From the NCBI GenBank assembly GCA_020852035.1, contig JADZBR010000112.1:1-11476 (forward strand): a stretch of 11,476 nucleotides of DNA, written 5' to 3'. The notes under the pieces were generated by a model, which saw nothing but the letters and a program-made list of their open reading frames with translations, made no database searches and was not told where the DNA came from. The translations under genes were made by a program, and so were the position numbers. Shown one piece after another: positions 1 through 6,766 of this stretch (the first letter of the stretch is position 1; every line of letters starts with the position of its first letter). The DNA is from Caulobacteraceae bacterium. GTDB taxonomy: Bacteria; Pseudomonadota; Alphaproteobacteria; Caulobacterales; Caulobacteraceae.

Positions 1-1118
1 CCATGGGCGAGGTGTTCGGCGCCTCGGCCTTCTTCCGCTACTTCGCCAGCCTCGACCTGCCGGCCAAGGTCGTCACCGACACCCCCGAGGCCCGCCAGGA
101 AATCCGTCGCAAGCCGCTCGGCGTGGTCGGCGCCATCGTGCCCTGGAACTTCCCGATCATCCTGATGGCCTTCAAGGTCCCGGCCGCCCTCTTGGCCGGC
201 AACACAGTGGTGCTGAAGCCCGCCGGCACCACGCCGCTCGCCACCCTGAAGATCGCCGAGCTGGTGAAGGACATCGTCCCGCCCGGCGTGCTCAACGTGA
301 TCGCCGACGCCAACGACCTGGGCGGCGAGATGACCAAGCACCCGGACATCCGCAAGATCAGCTTCACCGGCTCCACCGAGACCGGCAAGAAGGTGATGGC
401 CGGCGCGGCCGATGCGCTGAAGCGCGTCTCGCTGGAGCTGGGCGGCAACGACGCGCTGATCGTGCTGGACGACGTCAACGTGGCCGAGACCGCGCCCAAG
501 GTGTTCGGCGCGGCCATGCAGAACGCCGGCCAGGTGTGCATCGCCGCCAAGCGCATCTACGTCCACGAGAGCATCTACGACCAGATGTGCGACGAGTTCG
601 CGAGGCTAGCCTCCGAGATGGTGGTCGGCGACGGCCTGCAGCAGGGCACCCAGATGGGCCCGCTGCAGAACAAGCAGCAGTTCGAGAAGGTGCTGGGCTT
701 CATCGACAGCGCCAAGGCCGACGGCAAGGTGATCGCCGGCGGGCAGCGCCTCGGCGACAAGGGCTACTTCATCCAGCCCACCGTGGTGCGCGACATCGCC
801 GAGGGCTCCAAGCTGGTCGACGAGGAACAGTTCGGCCCGGTGATGCCGGTGATCAAATACGCCGACCCGCACGATGCCGTCGCCCGCGCCAACGCCTCCA
901 TCTACGGCCTCGGCGGCTCGATCTGGGCCAAGGACCCGGAGAAGGCCTGGGCGCTGGCGGAAAACATGGAGTCCGGCTCGGTCTGGGTGAACAAGCACGC
1001 CGACCTGCAACCGCACCTCCCCTTCGGCGGCGCCAAGTTCTCCGGCGTCGGCTCCGAGCTCGGCGAAGAGGGGCTCAAGGAGTTCACCCAGGTGCAGGTG
1101 CTGAACATGGCGCGCTGA
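1..1118 (+). CDS. Aldehyde dehydrogenase family protein (5' end outside window)
   Basis: NAD(P)-dependent oxidation of an aldehyde to the acid, cytoplasmic; the substrate cannot be read from sequence. The frame is open from the window edge, and the visible ATG at position 3 is internal: relative to ALDH2 numbering about 120 N-terminal residues are missing. Counting from that Met, the oxyanion Asn is Asn49 in PWNFP, the NAD-binding FTGSTETG is at 121-128, the general base is Glu145 in LELGGND, the nucleophile is Cys179 in GQVC, the cofactor-ribose Glu is Glu275 in EEQFGP, and PFGGAKFSG is at 340-348. The spacing Asn-Glu-Cys (96 and 34) is close to ALDH2 (99 and 34), so the active site is complete. 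ELGGND replaces the commoner ELGGK, seen in a subset of the family. It ends with TGA at 1116-1118. No partner gene is visible upstream. Confidence 0.95.
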   Translation, partial: MGEVFGASAFFRYFASLDLPAKVVTDTPEARQEIRRKPLGVVGAIVPWNFPIILMAFKVPAALLAGNTVVLKPAGTTPLATLKIAELVKDIVPPGVLNVIADANDLGGEMTKHPDIRKISFTGSTETGKKVMAGAADALKRVSLELGGNDALIVLDDVNVAETAPKVFGAAMQNAGQVCIAAKRIYVHESIYDQMCDEFARLASEMVVGDGLQQGTQMGPLQNKQQFEKVLGFIDSAKADGKVIAGGQRLGDKGYFIQPTVVRDIAEGSKLVDEEQFGPVMPVIKYADPHDAVARANASIYGLGGSIWAKDPEKAWALAENMESGSVWVNKHADLQPHLPFGGAKFSGVGSELGEEGLKEFTQVQVLNMAR

Positions 1119-1164
1119 GGGACGCCGCTCCCCCCTCCCTTCCTTTCCTCGCCTTCCCCCGTTC

Positions 1165-1268
1165 CGTCATCGCCGGGCTTGTCCCGGCGACCCATGAACA
1201 CCGCGCTGCAAGCGCAAGCTCGGCCAAGTCGACGTTCATAGGCCCGCGGAACAAGTCCGCGGGTGACG
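1165..1268. repeat. Imperfect inverted repeat, two 35-nt arms
   Basis: The arms 1165-1199 and 1234-1268 are reverse complements at 26 of 35 positions, separated by 34 nt. Each arm also folds on itself. In the left arm, 1170-1177 pairs perfectly with 1183-1190 (8 bp, loop CTTGT). In the right arm, CCCGCGGA pairs with TCCGCGGG across a 5-nt loop. The element lies between the aldehyde dehydrogenase stop and the hydrolase start. It could form a cruciform or an RNA hairpin after the first gene, but has no T-run typical of an intrinsic terminator. From memory it resembles dispersed intergenic palindromes common in Caulobacterales and relatives; this was not searched. Confidence 0.75.
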
Positions 1269-1375
1269 AAGGTGGGAGGTGGCGAGGACGGGAGTAACAC
1301 GGTGGATAAGTTTCGCTTCTCGCCGGCCGCCCTTCTGCGCCATGCTGGCCGGAAAGAAGGTGAGGAACGAAAGCC

Positions 1376-2245
1376 ATGTGCGACGACGACATCCACCAGG
1401 GCCTGATCGAGGACCCCACGGTTTCGCGCCGCACCTTCGGCCTGATGAGCATCGCCGCGGCGGGCGTGGCCAGCGCGGGCGGGGCCGCAGCCGCGGTTCC
1501 GGTGGTGGAGAAGGACGTCGAGATCAAGACACCGGACGGCATGGCCGACGCGGCGCTCTACTACCCCGAGGGCCAGGGCAAGTGGCCGGCGGTGGTGGTC
1601 TGGCCCGACGTGGTGAGCCTGCGCCCCGTCTTCCGCGAAATGGGCAGGCGCCTGGCCGGCGAGGGCTACGTCGTGCTGGTCCCCAATCTCTATTACCGGG
1701 TGAAGAAGGCGCCGGTGATCGATGGCAGCTTCAACTTCGCCAACCCCGAGGACCGCGCCAAACTCGGTCCCCTGCGCGCCAGCGTGACGCCGGAAGGGAC
1801 CGACAAGGACGCCGCCGCCTACGTCGCCTTCCTCGACGCCCAGCCGCAGACCGACACCCCAAAGAAGCTGGGCGCGCAGGGCTACTGCATGGGCGGTCCT
1901 CTGGCCTTCCGCACCGCCGGGGCCGCGCCCGGCCGCGTGGGCGCGGTGGCCAGCTTCCACGGCGGCGGGCTCTACACCGACGCGGCGACCAGCCCGCACC
2001 TCACCCTGCCGCACACCCAGGCCGAATATCTGGTCTGCGTGGCCGACAACGACGACAAGCAGGACCCGACCATCAAGGACAAGCTGAAGGCCGCCCTCGA
2101 CGCCGCCGGCCGCAAGAGCAAGGTCGAGGTCTATGAGGGCGCCAACCACGGTTGGACGGTGAAGGGCAGCCAGGTCTACGAGGAAGCCGCCGCCGAGCGC
2201 GCCTGGGCCGAGCTGCTGGCGCTCTACAAGCGCGCGCTGGTCTGA
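1376..2245 (+). CDS. Dienelactone hydrolase family protein, Tat-exported
   Basis: Alpha/beta hydrolase of the dienelactone hydrolase family (289 aa). The family hydrolyses lactone or ester bonds; the natural substrate here is unknown. The nucleophile is Cys171 in GYCMGG, the His is His258 in GANHGW, and the acid is probably one of the Asp residues at 224-227 (ADNDD). This matches the Cys-Asp-His triad of the family. The N-terminus carries a twin-arginine signal: SRRTFGL at 17-23, a hydrophobic Ala/Gly-rich segment at about 24-40, then an AAAA-V junction as a likely cleavage site, so a folded periplasmic enzyme is predicted. The family's core fills the remaining ~245 residues. The ATG at 1376 is chosen because it precedes the Tat motif; a purine-rich GGTGAGG lies upstream. 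Gaps of over 190 nt on both sides argue for its own transcript. Confidence 0.9.
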   Translation: MCDDDIHQGLIEDPTVSRRTFGLMSIAAAGVASAGGAAAAVPVVEKDVEIKTPDGMADAALYYPEGQGKWPAVVVWPDVVSLRPVFREMGRRLAGEGYVVLVPNLYYRVKKAPVIDGSFNFANPEDRAKLGPLRASVTPEGTDKDAAAYVAFLDAQPQTDTPKKLGAQGYCMGGPLAFRTAGAAPGRVGAVASFHGGGLYTDAATSPHLTLPHTQAEYLVCVADNDDKQDPTIKDKLKAALDAAGRKSKVEVYEGANHGWTVKGSQVYEEAAAERAWAELLALYKRALV

Positions 2246-2366
2246 ACGCCTCCGACGGACAAGGTCTGCAAAGCAGGCGCCTGATCCCCCGTCGCCCACG
2301 GCCTGGATCCGCGGCCCCCTGAACGACGCCTCCCTCGGATTCGCGCGGGACTTGCAGCGTCCTTGA

Positions 2367-2389
2367 GTCGCCGGGCCAAGTCCGGCGAC
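2367..2389. repeat. Short hairpin related to the 1165-1268 repeat
   Basis: GTCGCCGG (2367-2374) and CCGGCGAC (2382-2389) form a perfect 8-bp stem around a 7-nt loop. Read on the minus strand, the 21-nt core matches the left-arm hairpin of the 1165-1268 element (1170-1190) at 19 of 21 positions. This suggests the same dispersed family rather than chance. It lies 56 nt before the transglutaminase start and has no T-run, so a terminator role is doubtful. The rest of the 2246-2444 gap holds a 10-bp palindrome (CAGGCGCCTG, 2274-2283) and nothing else I can name. Confidence 0.5.
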
Positions 2390-2444
2390 GGCGATTTCGA
2401 CGCGGCCGGACCCGATCGGGAAAGCCGGGGTTCCTTCTTCAGGC

Positions 2445-3323
2445 ATGACCCGTCTGACCATTCGCCACGAGACCCGCTACAGCTACGAGAAGCCGGTGTC
2501 GTTCGGCGCCCACCGGCTGCTCGTCCGGCCGCGCGACAGTCACGCCGTGCGGATCCTGGACGCCTCGCTCGCCTTCACGCCCCAGGGTTCGACCCGCTGG
2601 ATGTACGATGCGCTCGGCAATTCGGTGTGCTGGCTGCACCCGGAGGGCGAGGCCGCCTCGCTATCCATCGTCAGCCAGCTCACCCTGGAGCGCTATCCCG
2701 CGCCGATCACCTGGGCGCAGATCGAAGACCCGCACACCGCCACCCCGATCGTCTACGACCCCGCCGACCGGACGGTGCTGGCCCCCTTCATCGAACCGGC
2801 CGCGGCTGACTATACGGGCGAGCTTCTCGCCTGGTTGCGCGGGCGCCTGGCGCGTGGCGACGAACCGGCGCTGGCCCTCCTCATGCGGCTGAACAGCGCC
2901 GTGCACGATGAGTTCGACTACGCCCCCCGCGTCGAGGAAGGGACCCAGTCGCCCGGCGACACCGCCCGCATGCGGCGCGGGGCCTGCCGCGACTTCGCCT
3001 GGCTGCTGGTCGAGGCGGCGCGGCGGCTGGGCTTCGCGGCCCGGTTCGTGACCGGCTACCTGCACGCGCCGGACGAGACCCTGCGCGGCGCGGGCGCCAC
3101 TCACGCCTGGTGCCAGGTGTTCCTGCCGGGCCTGGGCTGGACCGATCTGGACCCCACCAACGGTCTGGTGGAATCGGCCGACCTGATCCCGGTGGCGGTC
3201 AGCCGCACGCCCGAGGCGGCCGCGCCGATCAACGGCGCGATCTTCGGCGATCCGGGCCGCTCTCATCTTGCGGTCGAGGTGCAGGTGCGGCTGGCGGACG
3301 CCGGCGCGAAGGCGGCGGCATGA
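2445..3323 (+). CDS. Transglutaminase-like domain protein with bacterial N-terminal domain
   Basis: A 292-aa protein of the bacterial transglutaminase-like cysteine protease superfamily. Residues 1-~85 look like the bacterial transglutaminase N-terminal beta domain (RYSYEKPVSFGAHRLLVRPR at 11-30 is characteristic). The catalytic core is at ~140-245, with Cys181 in RRGACRDFA, His220 in ATHAW and Asp236 in GWTDLDPTNG, so the Cys-His-Asp triad is complete. There is no signal peptide or membrane segment, so it is probably cytoplasmic. Members act as proteases or amidases more often than as cross-linkers; the substrate is unknown. The ATG at 2445 is chosen because the family usually starts directly with this beta strand; the upstream ribosome site is weak. 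Its TGA overlaps an ATG at 3320 (ATGA) in the frame of the following small gene. Confidence 0.92.
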   Translation: MTRLTIRHETRYSYEKPVSFGAHRLLVRPRDSHAVRILDASLAFTPQGSTRWMYDALGNSVCWLHPEGEAASLSIVSQLTLERYPAPITWAQIEDPHTATPIVYDPADRTVLAPFIEPAAADYTGELLAWLRGRLARGDEPALALLMRLNSAVHDEFDYAPRVEEGTQSPGDTARMRRGACRDFAWLLVEAARRLGFAARFVTGYLHAPDETLRGAGATHAWCQVFLPGLGWTDLDPTNGLVESADLIPVAVSRTPEAAAPINGAIFGDPGRSHLAVEVQVRLADAGAKAAA

Positions 3324-3340
3324 TGGTGACCAGGAAGGGC

Positions 3341-3347
3341 AAGGAGG
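3341..3347 (+). promoter_or_regulatory. Strong ribosome binding site (AAGGAGG)
   Basis: A perfect AAGGAGG lies 5 nt before the ATG at 3353. It favours 3353 over the in-frame ATGs at 3320 and 3323 as the start of the small protein. Confidence 0.75.
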
Positions 3348-3352
3348 CGACG

Positions 3353-3499
3353 ATGACCAAGGGGTTCCAGCAGCAGGACACCGCGACCAACTTCGTCATC
3401 CCGAAGTCGGCGGCCACGCCTCAGCACGGCCAGGCGGCGGAGAAGAAGGAGGTCGTGGTGCGCGAGCCGCGCTCGTTCAAGCCGAGCCCGGGCCACTGA
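3353..3499 (+). CDS. Small hypothetical protein, 48 aa
   Basis: Not recognised. The 48 residues are hydrophilic and low in predicted structure: a Gln/Thr-rich start, a short hydrophobic FVIP stretch (about 13-16), a Lys/Glu cluster with VVV (27-34), and a basic, Pro-containing tail ending PSPGH. There is no membrane segment, signal peptide, zinc motif or recognisable helix-turn-helix. The reason to call it a gene is the exact AAGGAGG 5 nt before the ATG, plus its position 29 nt after the transglutaminase stop on the same strand, probably in one transcript. An alternative start at 3320 would overlap the transglutaminase stop (ATGA) and add 11 basic residues. It ends 9 nt from the convergent amino acid dehydrogenase, with no obvious terminator between. 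Confidence 0.6.
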   Translation: MTKGFQQQDTATNFVIPKSAATPQHGQAAEKKEVVVREPRSFKPSPGH

Positions 3500-3508
3500 G
3501 GCGAAGGG

Positions 3509-4561
3509 TCAGGCGGCGATCCTGGCGCGGGCGACCTCCACCGCGACCTCGTCCGCCGGCCTGCGTTCGGCTTCGGAGCGGTCGAGCACCTCGCCCAGGG
3601 TCTGCATCAGCCGGGCGAGCTTGCCCTCCACCCAGGCCGGGTCGTAGGCGCCGCCGCTCTCGATGCCGCGGATTTCGGCGGCCACATTGATGATCCCGCC
3701 GCCGTTGATCACGAAGTCGGGCGCATAGATCAGGCCGCGCTCGAACACCGCCCGGCCGACCGCCGGGTCGGCCAGCTGGTTGTTGGCGCCGCCGGCGATC
3801 ACCGGCGCCTTGATGCGCGGCAGGGTGTCGGCGTTGATCGCCCCGCCGAGCGCGCAGGGGGCGAAGACCTCGCACTCGGTGTCGAAGATCGCGCCGGGCG
3901 CGACGATGCGGGCGGCGGTGCGCTCGGCCACGGCGTGGACGGCGGCCTGGTTGACGTCGCTGATCGTCAGCCGCGCCCCGGCGGCGTAGAGCTTGTCGGC
4001 CAGCAGGCCGCCGACGTGCCCGACGCCCTGCAGCGCCACCCGGACGCCCGAAAGGCCGTGGCCGTAGGCCCGCTGCACGCAGAGCTCTATGCCGCGGAAC
4101 ACGCCCTCGGCGGTGACCGGGCTGGGATCGCCCGAGGCCGCCGGATGGCCGTCGAGGCCGGCGACGTATCTGGTGCGCCGGCGGGTATGGGCGAGATCGG
4201 CCGGCGACACGCCGACGTCTTCGGCCGCCCAGTAGCGGCCGCCGAGACTCTCCACGGCGCGGCCTAACGCCTCGAACAGTTCCGGCGTCTTCTGAGTGCG
4301 CGAGTCGCCGATGATCACCGACTTGCCGCCGCCCAGATCCAGGTCGGCCATCGCGTTCTTGTAGGACATGGCGCGCGACAGCTTCAACGCATCGTCCTGC
4401 GCGGCGCGGGCGTCCGGATAGGGCCACATGCGGCAGCCGCCGGCGGCGGGGCCGCGGGCGGTGGAATGGACGGCGATGATGCACTTGAGGCCCGACTTGG
4501 CGTCATAGACGGCGTGAACGCCCTCGTGTTGCTCGAAAGCCGGAGAATCGAAGAGAACCAT
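3509..4561 (-). CDS. Leucine/Glu/Phe/Val dehydrogenase family amino acid dehydrogenase
   Basis: NAD-dependent oxidative deamination of an amino acid, most likely leucine or another branched-chain one, to the 2-keto acid; cytoplasmic. The 350 residues are close to the usual length of leucine dehydrogenases. The dimerisation/catalytic domain holds Lys68 (SYKNA) and Lys80 (LGGGKS), at the same residue numbers as the catalytic lysines I recall for Bacillus-type leucine dehydrogenase, and Asp115 in AAEDVG. The Rossmann NAD site is QGVGHVGG at 178-185. The C-terminal GGANNQL (257-263) and NGGGIINVA (286-294) are family hallmarks. The Met at 4561 is used because the conserved N-terminus begins there; the open frame continues upstream without homology. 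It is third in a minus-strand run, 41 nt after the lipoprotein hydrolase stop. Phenylalanine or valine as substrate cannot be excluded. Confidence 0.92.
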   Translation of the reverse strand: MVLFDSPAFEQHEGVHAVYDAKSGLKCIIAVHSTARGPAAGGCRMWPYPDARAAQDDALKLSRAMSYKNAMADLDLGGGKSVIIGDSRTQKTPELFEALGRAVESLGGRYWAAEDVGVSPADLAHTRRRTRYVAGLDGHPAASGDPSPVTAEGVFRGIELCVQRAYGHGLSGVRVALQGVGHVGGLLADKLYAAGARLTISDVNQAAVHAVAERTAARIVAPGAIFDTECEVFAPCALGGAINADTLPRIKAPVIAGGANNQLADPAVGRAVFERGLIYAPDFVINGGGIINVAAEIRGIESGGAYDPAWVEGKLARLMQTLGEVLDRSEAERRPADEVAVEVARARIAA

Positions 4562-4602
4562 GCCGGAAATGCGCTCTTTCGGGGTTTGAATTCGCGAGGT
4601 GC

Positions 4603-5631
4603 TTACGCCCCGGGGATTGTGGTCACAACCCCGGCCTCCCGGGTTTCGCGCACATGCGTCGGGATCGGCGGCGCGCCGGAAGGCAGCGGCGCGGCCGGCG
4701 TCTTGATCCAGGCCAGGATGTCCTGGATCACCACCGCCCGCTGGCGGTCGCGGGTCAGGAGGTGCCAGCCCTCGTCGTAGAACGCCGTCCGGTCGCCCGG
4801 CTTCAGCCGACCGGCCGCGTCCAATGCGGGGCGGTCCGGGATGATCTCGTCGTGCTCCCCGTAGAGGTAGAGGATCGGCGCGCGCACCCGACCGATCTCG
4901 GACCAGCCGTCCTCCATCAGCGCCACCAGCCCATAGAGCGTGTCCGACCGCGCGCCCCAGACCATCAGCGGATCGCGGCCCATCGCGATCAGTTCCTGGC
5001 GGTTGTCGGTCGGCTGCACGCGCTCGGTCAGCCACTTCGGCGGCTCGTAGACCTTGCCCGGCGTCACCCGCGCGGCGGCCCACAGCAGGGTCTTGTAAGG
5101 CAGGGGCTGGCTCGACCAGCCCCATACCGCCGGGGCCATCAGGATCAGCCGGTGCGCGTCCGGCGGCCGCTCAGAGGCGAACGCGGCGATGGCCACCGCC
5201 CCGCCCATGCTTTCGCCGGCGACGATCACCTCCGAATAGGGATGGCGCGCCCGCACCAGGGCGACGATCGTGCGCAGATCCTCGGTCATCAGGTCCTCGC
5301 CGGCCCAGACGCCCCGCTGCGGCGAGCGACCGAAGCCGCGCTGGTCGTAGGCGTAGGTGGTCACCCCATGCTCGGCCCACACCGGCGCGGCGAAGTGGAA
5401 GGCGTTGGCGTAGTCGTTCATGCCGTGCAGGGCGACCACCACCTGCTTCGGCTCGCCGTCCTCGGCCGGCCAGACCGTCAGGCCCAGCCGCGCGCCATCG
5501 AAGCTGACGAAGGCGTCGTCCTCCAGCCGCGGCCCCTGGAACGCCGCGCCCGGCGTCAGCGGCTGCTGCACCAGCATCGGCGCGCAGGCCGCCAGCGACA
5601 GCGCCGCGAGGATGACGAGAAGCCGCCTCAT
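4603..5631 (-). CDS. Alpha/beta hydrolase lipoprotein (lysophospholipase/S33-like)
   Basis: A 342-aa serine hydrolase of the Hydrolase_4 (COG2267, monoglyceride lipase/lysophospholipase) type. The triad is Ser141 in GESMGG, Asp261 in GEHDEIIP and His290 in EGWHLL; the oxyanion HG is at 69-70. A lid-like insertion spans about 168-245. The N-terminus is a lipoprotein signal: Arg2-Arg3, a hydrophobic run at 4-13, lipobox LAAC at 13-16, so the lipidated residue is Cys16. Ala at +2 predicts outer-membrane sorting by the usual Lol rule. The ATG (5631) overlaps the stop of the upstream DNA glycosylase as ATGA, so translation is probably coupled. A longer open frame exists upstream but would bury the lipobox. 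The role may be lipid or ester turnover in the envelope; the substrate is unknown. Confidence 0.9.
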   Translation of the reverse strand: MRRLLVILAALSLAACAPMLVQQPLTPGAAFQGPRLEDDAFVSFDGARLGLTVWPAEDGEPKQVVVALHGMNDYANAFHFAAPVWAEHGVTTYAYDQRGFGRSPQRGVWAGEDLMTEDLRTIVALVRARHPYSEVIVAGESMGGAVAIAAFASERPPDAHRLILMAPAVWGWSSQPLPYKTLLWAAARVTPGKVYEPPKWLTERVQPTDNRQELIAMGRDPLMVWGARSDTLYGLVALMEDGWSEIGRVRAPILYLYGEHDEIIPDRPALDAAGRLKPGDRTAFYDEGWHLLTRDRQRAVVIQDILAWIKTPAAPLPSGAPPIPTHVRETREAGVVTTIPGA

Positions 5632-6212
5632 GCCGCCAGCATGTCGGAAACCCGGGCGCGAAGGTAGGGGACCACCTCGTCCTCGAACCAGGGATTGCGC
5701 CGCAGCCAGGCGGTGTTGCGCCACGACGGGTGCGGCGTCGGCACGTAGGCCGGCAGATGATCCCGCCATGCCGCGACCGTATCCGTCATCGACGCCCCGG
5801 CCCGCTCGCCGAGCGCCCAGCGCTGGGCGTAGGACCCAACCAGCAGGGTCAACTCCATCTTGGGCAAGACGCCGATCAGCCGCGGCCGCCACAGCGCCGC
5901 GCAGCGCGGCGGCGGCGGGTAGTCGCCGCCCTTGGGATTGGTCCCCGGAAAGCAGAAGGCCATCGCCGCCACGCCGATCGCCGGATGGCCGTAGAAGGTC
6001 TCGCGGTCCACGCCCAGCCAGTCGCGCAGCCGCTCGCCCGAGGCGTCGTCGAACGGCAGGCCGCTCTCATGCACCCTGCGCCCCGGCGCCTGGCCGCAGA
6101 TGAGAAGCCGCGTGGTCGGCGCGACCCACACCACCGGCCTGGGCGCGTGCGGCAGTTCGCCTTCGCAGGCGCGGCAGGCGCGGATATCGGCAAGGACGGC
6201 GTCGAGGCTCAT
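5628..6212 (-). CDS. Uracil-DNA glycosylase superfamily protein, probable Fe-S type
   Basis: A 194-aa protein of the uracil-DNA glycosylase superfamily (COG1573-like), expected to remove uracil or a related damaged base from DNA. Motif 1 is GQAPG (40-44) followed by SGLPFDDASGERLRDWLG; motif 2 is HPSWRN at 161-166. Cysteines 13, 16, 87 and 104 give the pattern C-x2-C-x70-C-x16-C, which fits the 4Fe-4S ligand set known for family 4 glycosylases. Family 4 has GEAPG in motif 1, whereas here position 41 is Gln, so activity and base preference may differ. The start at 6212 is the first ATG before the Cys pair; no strong ribosome site is visible. It is the first gene of the minus-strand run and is divergent from the LexA-like gene across 78 bp. 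Confidence 0.88.
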   Translation of the reverse strand: MSLDAVLADIRACRACEGELPHAPRPVVWVAPTTRLLICGQAPGRRVHESGLPFDDASGERLRDWLGVDRETFYGHPAIGVAAMAFCFPGTNPKGGDYPPPPRCAALWRPRLIGVLPKMELTLLVGSYAQRWALGERAGASMTDTVAAWRDHLPAYVPTPHPSWRNTAWLRRNPWFEDEVVPYLRARVSDMLAA

Positions 6213-6290
6213 CTGCGTCTAGATAGGATCGATCGCTGCGAATCAGATAGCGTTTGCAGCCTCTCAGCTTGCGGCCGTAGAGGCGATCGC
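6213..6290. promoter_or_regulatory. Divergent intergenic region, glycosylase / LexA-like gene
   Basis: These 78 bp must contain both promoters. GATCGATC (6227-6234) and GCGATCGC (6283-6290, directly before the plus-strand ATG) are palindromes, and AGATAG occurs twice (6221 and 6246). A minus-strand TATCTA sits 7 nt before the glycosylase ATG and could be a -10 box of a leaderless transcript, but no good -35 accompanies it. I found no GTTC-N7-GTTC box, the LexA site of alphaproteobacteria. Confidence 0.35.
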
Positions 6291-6518
6291 ATGGACGCAC
6301 CAACTCCGGCACAGAAGCGCATTCTCCTGGCGGCTGAAACTCTGGCATGGAAGCTTGGTCGAAAGCCAAAGCAGAAGGAAATCGCGGAGGAAGCTGGCTT
6401 GAAAGCCGCCTCTACCCTGAATGTTCACCTAAGAAACCTGGAGCGCATGGGCTTCGTTCGGCGACACTACGACACTGTAGAATGCCTCAAAGTTCGCCCG
6501 ACCGGCTTGGGCTACTGA
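6291..6518 (+). CDS. Stand-alone LexA-type winged helix-turn-helix protein
   Basis: 75 residues that align by eye with only the N-terminal DNA-binding domain of LexA. Helix 1 is TPAQKRILLAAETLAWKLG (5-23), followed by KPKQKEIAEEAGL (25-37) as the first HTH helix, STLNVHLRNLERMGF (41-55) as the recognition helix, and a short wing VRRHYDTVECLKVRP (56-70). The protein ends there, with no hinge and no Ser/Lys autoprotease domain, so it cannot be cleaved as LexA is. It is presumably a small transcription factor; its target is unknown. The ATG at 6291 is preceded by GAGG about 8 nt upstream. Longer in-frame extensions run antisense through the glycosylase gene and are not credible. Its 3' end overlaps the convergent DUF3253 gene by 7 nt, and its GC (about 55%) is low for this window. 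Confidence 0.75.
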   Translation: MDAPTPAQKRILLAAETLAWKLGRKPKQKEIAEEAGLKAASTLNVHLRNLERMGFVRRHYDTVECLKVRPTGLGY

Positions 6519-6766
6519 TCTCCCGAAATCGGAAGCCGCAACCGGTAGACGCCCTTGAAGTTCTCCGGATCGACCGGCTTGTTGTGGCGGGTGATCTCGA
6601 TGCGCCCCTCGCGCGCGAGGTTGATCGCCGTCGTCCGCACATGCCCGAACAGCCGGCTCCAACGCTCGGGCTCGACGGCCTTGGCGACCTCCTCCGGCGA
6701 GATCGACTTCCCCGGAGCCTTGCCCTCCAGCAGGCGGAAGATCGCGTCTTCAACGGGCTGGCTCAT
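6512..6766 (-). CDS. DUF3253 family protein, third gene of toxin-antitoxin operon
   Basis: 84 residues matching my recollection of DUF3253: an N-terminal helix (PVEDAIFRLL), then ISPEEVAKAVEPERW (22-36), RLFGHVRTTAINLAREGRIEITR (38-60) and the closing KPVDPENFKGVYRLRLP (63-79). The arrangement of helices followed by a basic strand looks like a small winged helix, which is inference. The function of the family is not established. The ATG at 6766 overlaps the stop of the PIN toxin gene (ATGA) and has no Shine-Dalgarno sequence, so translation probably depends on the toxin cistron. An upstream GTG at 6808 would add 14 residues outside the family pattern. It ends convergently, overlapping the LexA-like gene by 7 nt. 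Confidence 0.8.
   Translation of the reverse strand: MSQPVEDAIFRLLEGKAPGKSISPEEVAKAVEPERWSRLFGHVRTTAINLAREGRIEITRHNKPVDPENFKGVYRLRLPISGDQ

Noticed and set aside
2246..2444. Small RNA or riboswitch in the gap before the transglutaminase gene
   Set aside because: Only a short 8-bp hairpin and a 10-bp palindrome are visible; no conserved riboswitch features or terminator were recognised.
902..2461. Long minus-strand open frame of 519 codons
   Set aside because: It runs antisense to the aldehyde dehydrogenase end and the hydrolase, crosses the palindromic intergenic region, has no family motifs and is Arg/Gly/His-rich, as expected of a shadow frame in GC-rich DNA.
5730..6290. Long N-terminal extension of the LexA-like protein
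   Set aside because: It would lie antisense to the DNA glycosylase and be Arg/Pro-rich; homology begins just after the ATG at 6291.
6213..6290. SOS box controlling the glycosylase or LexA-like gene
   Set aside because: No GTTC-N7-GTTC sequence of the alphaproteobacterial LexA type is present in the 78 bp.
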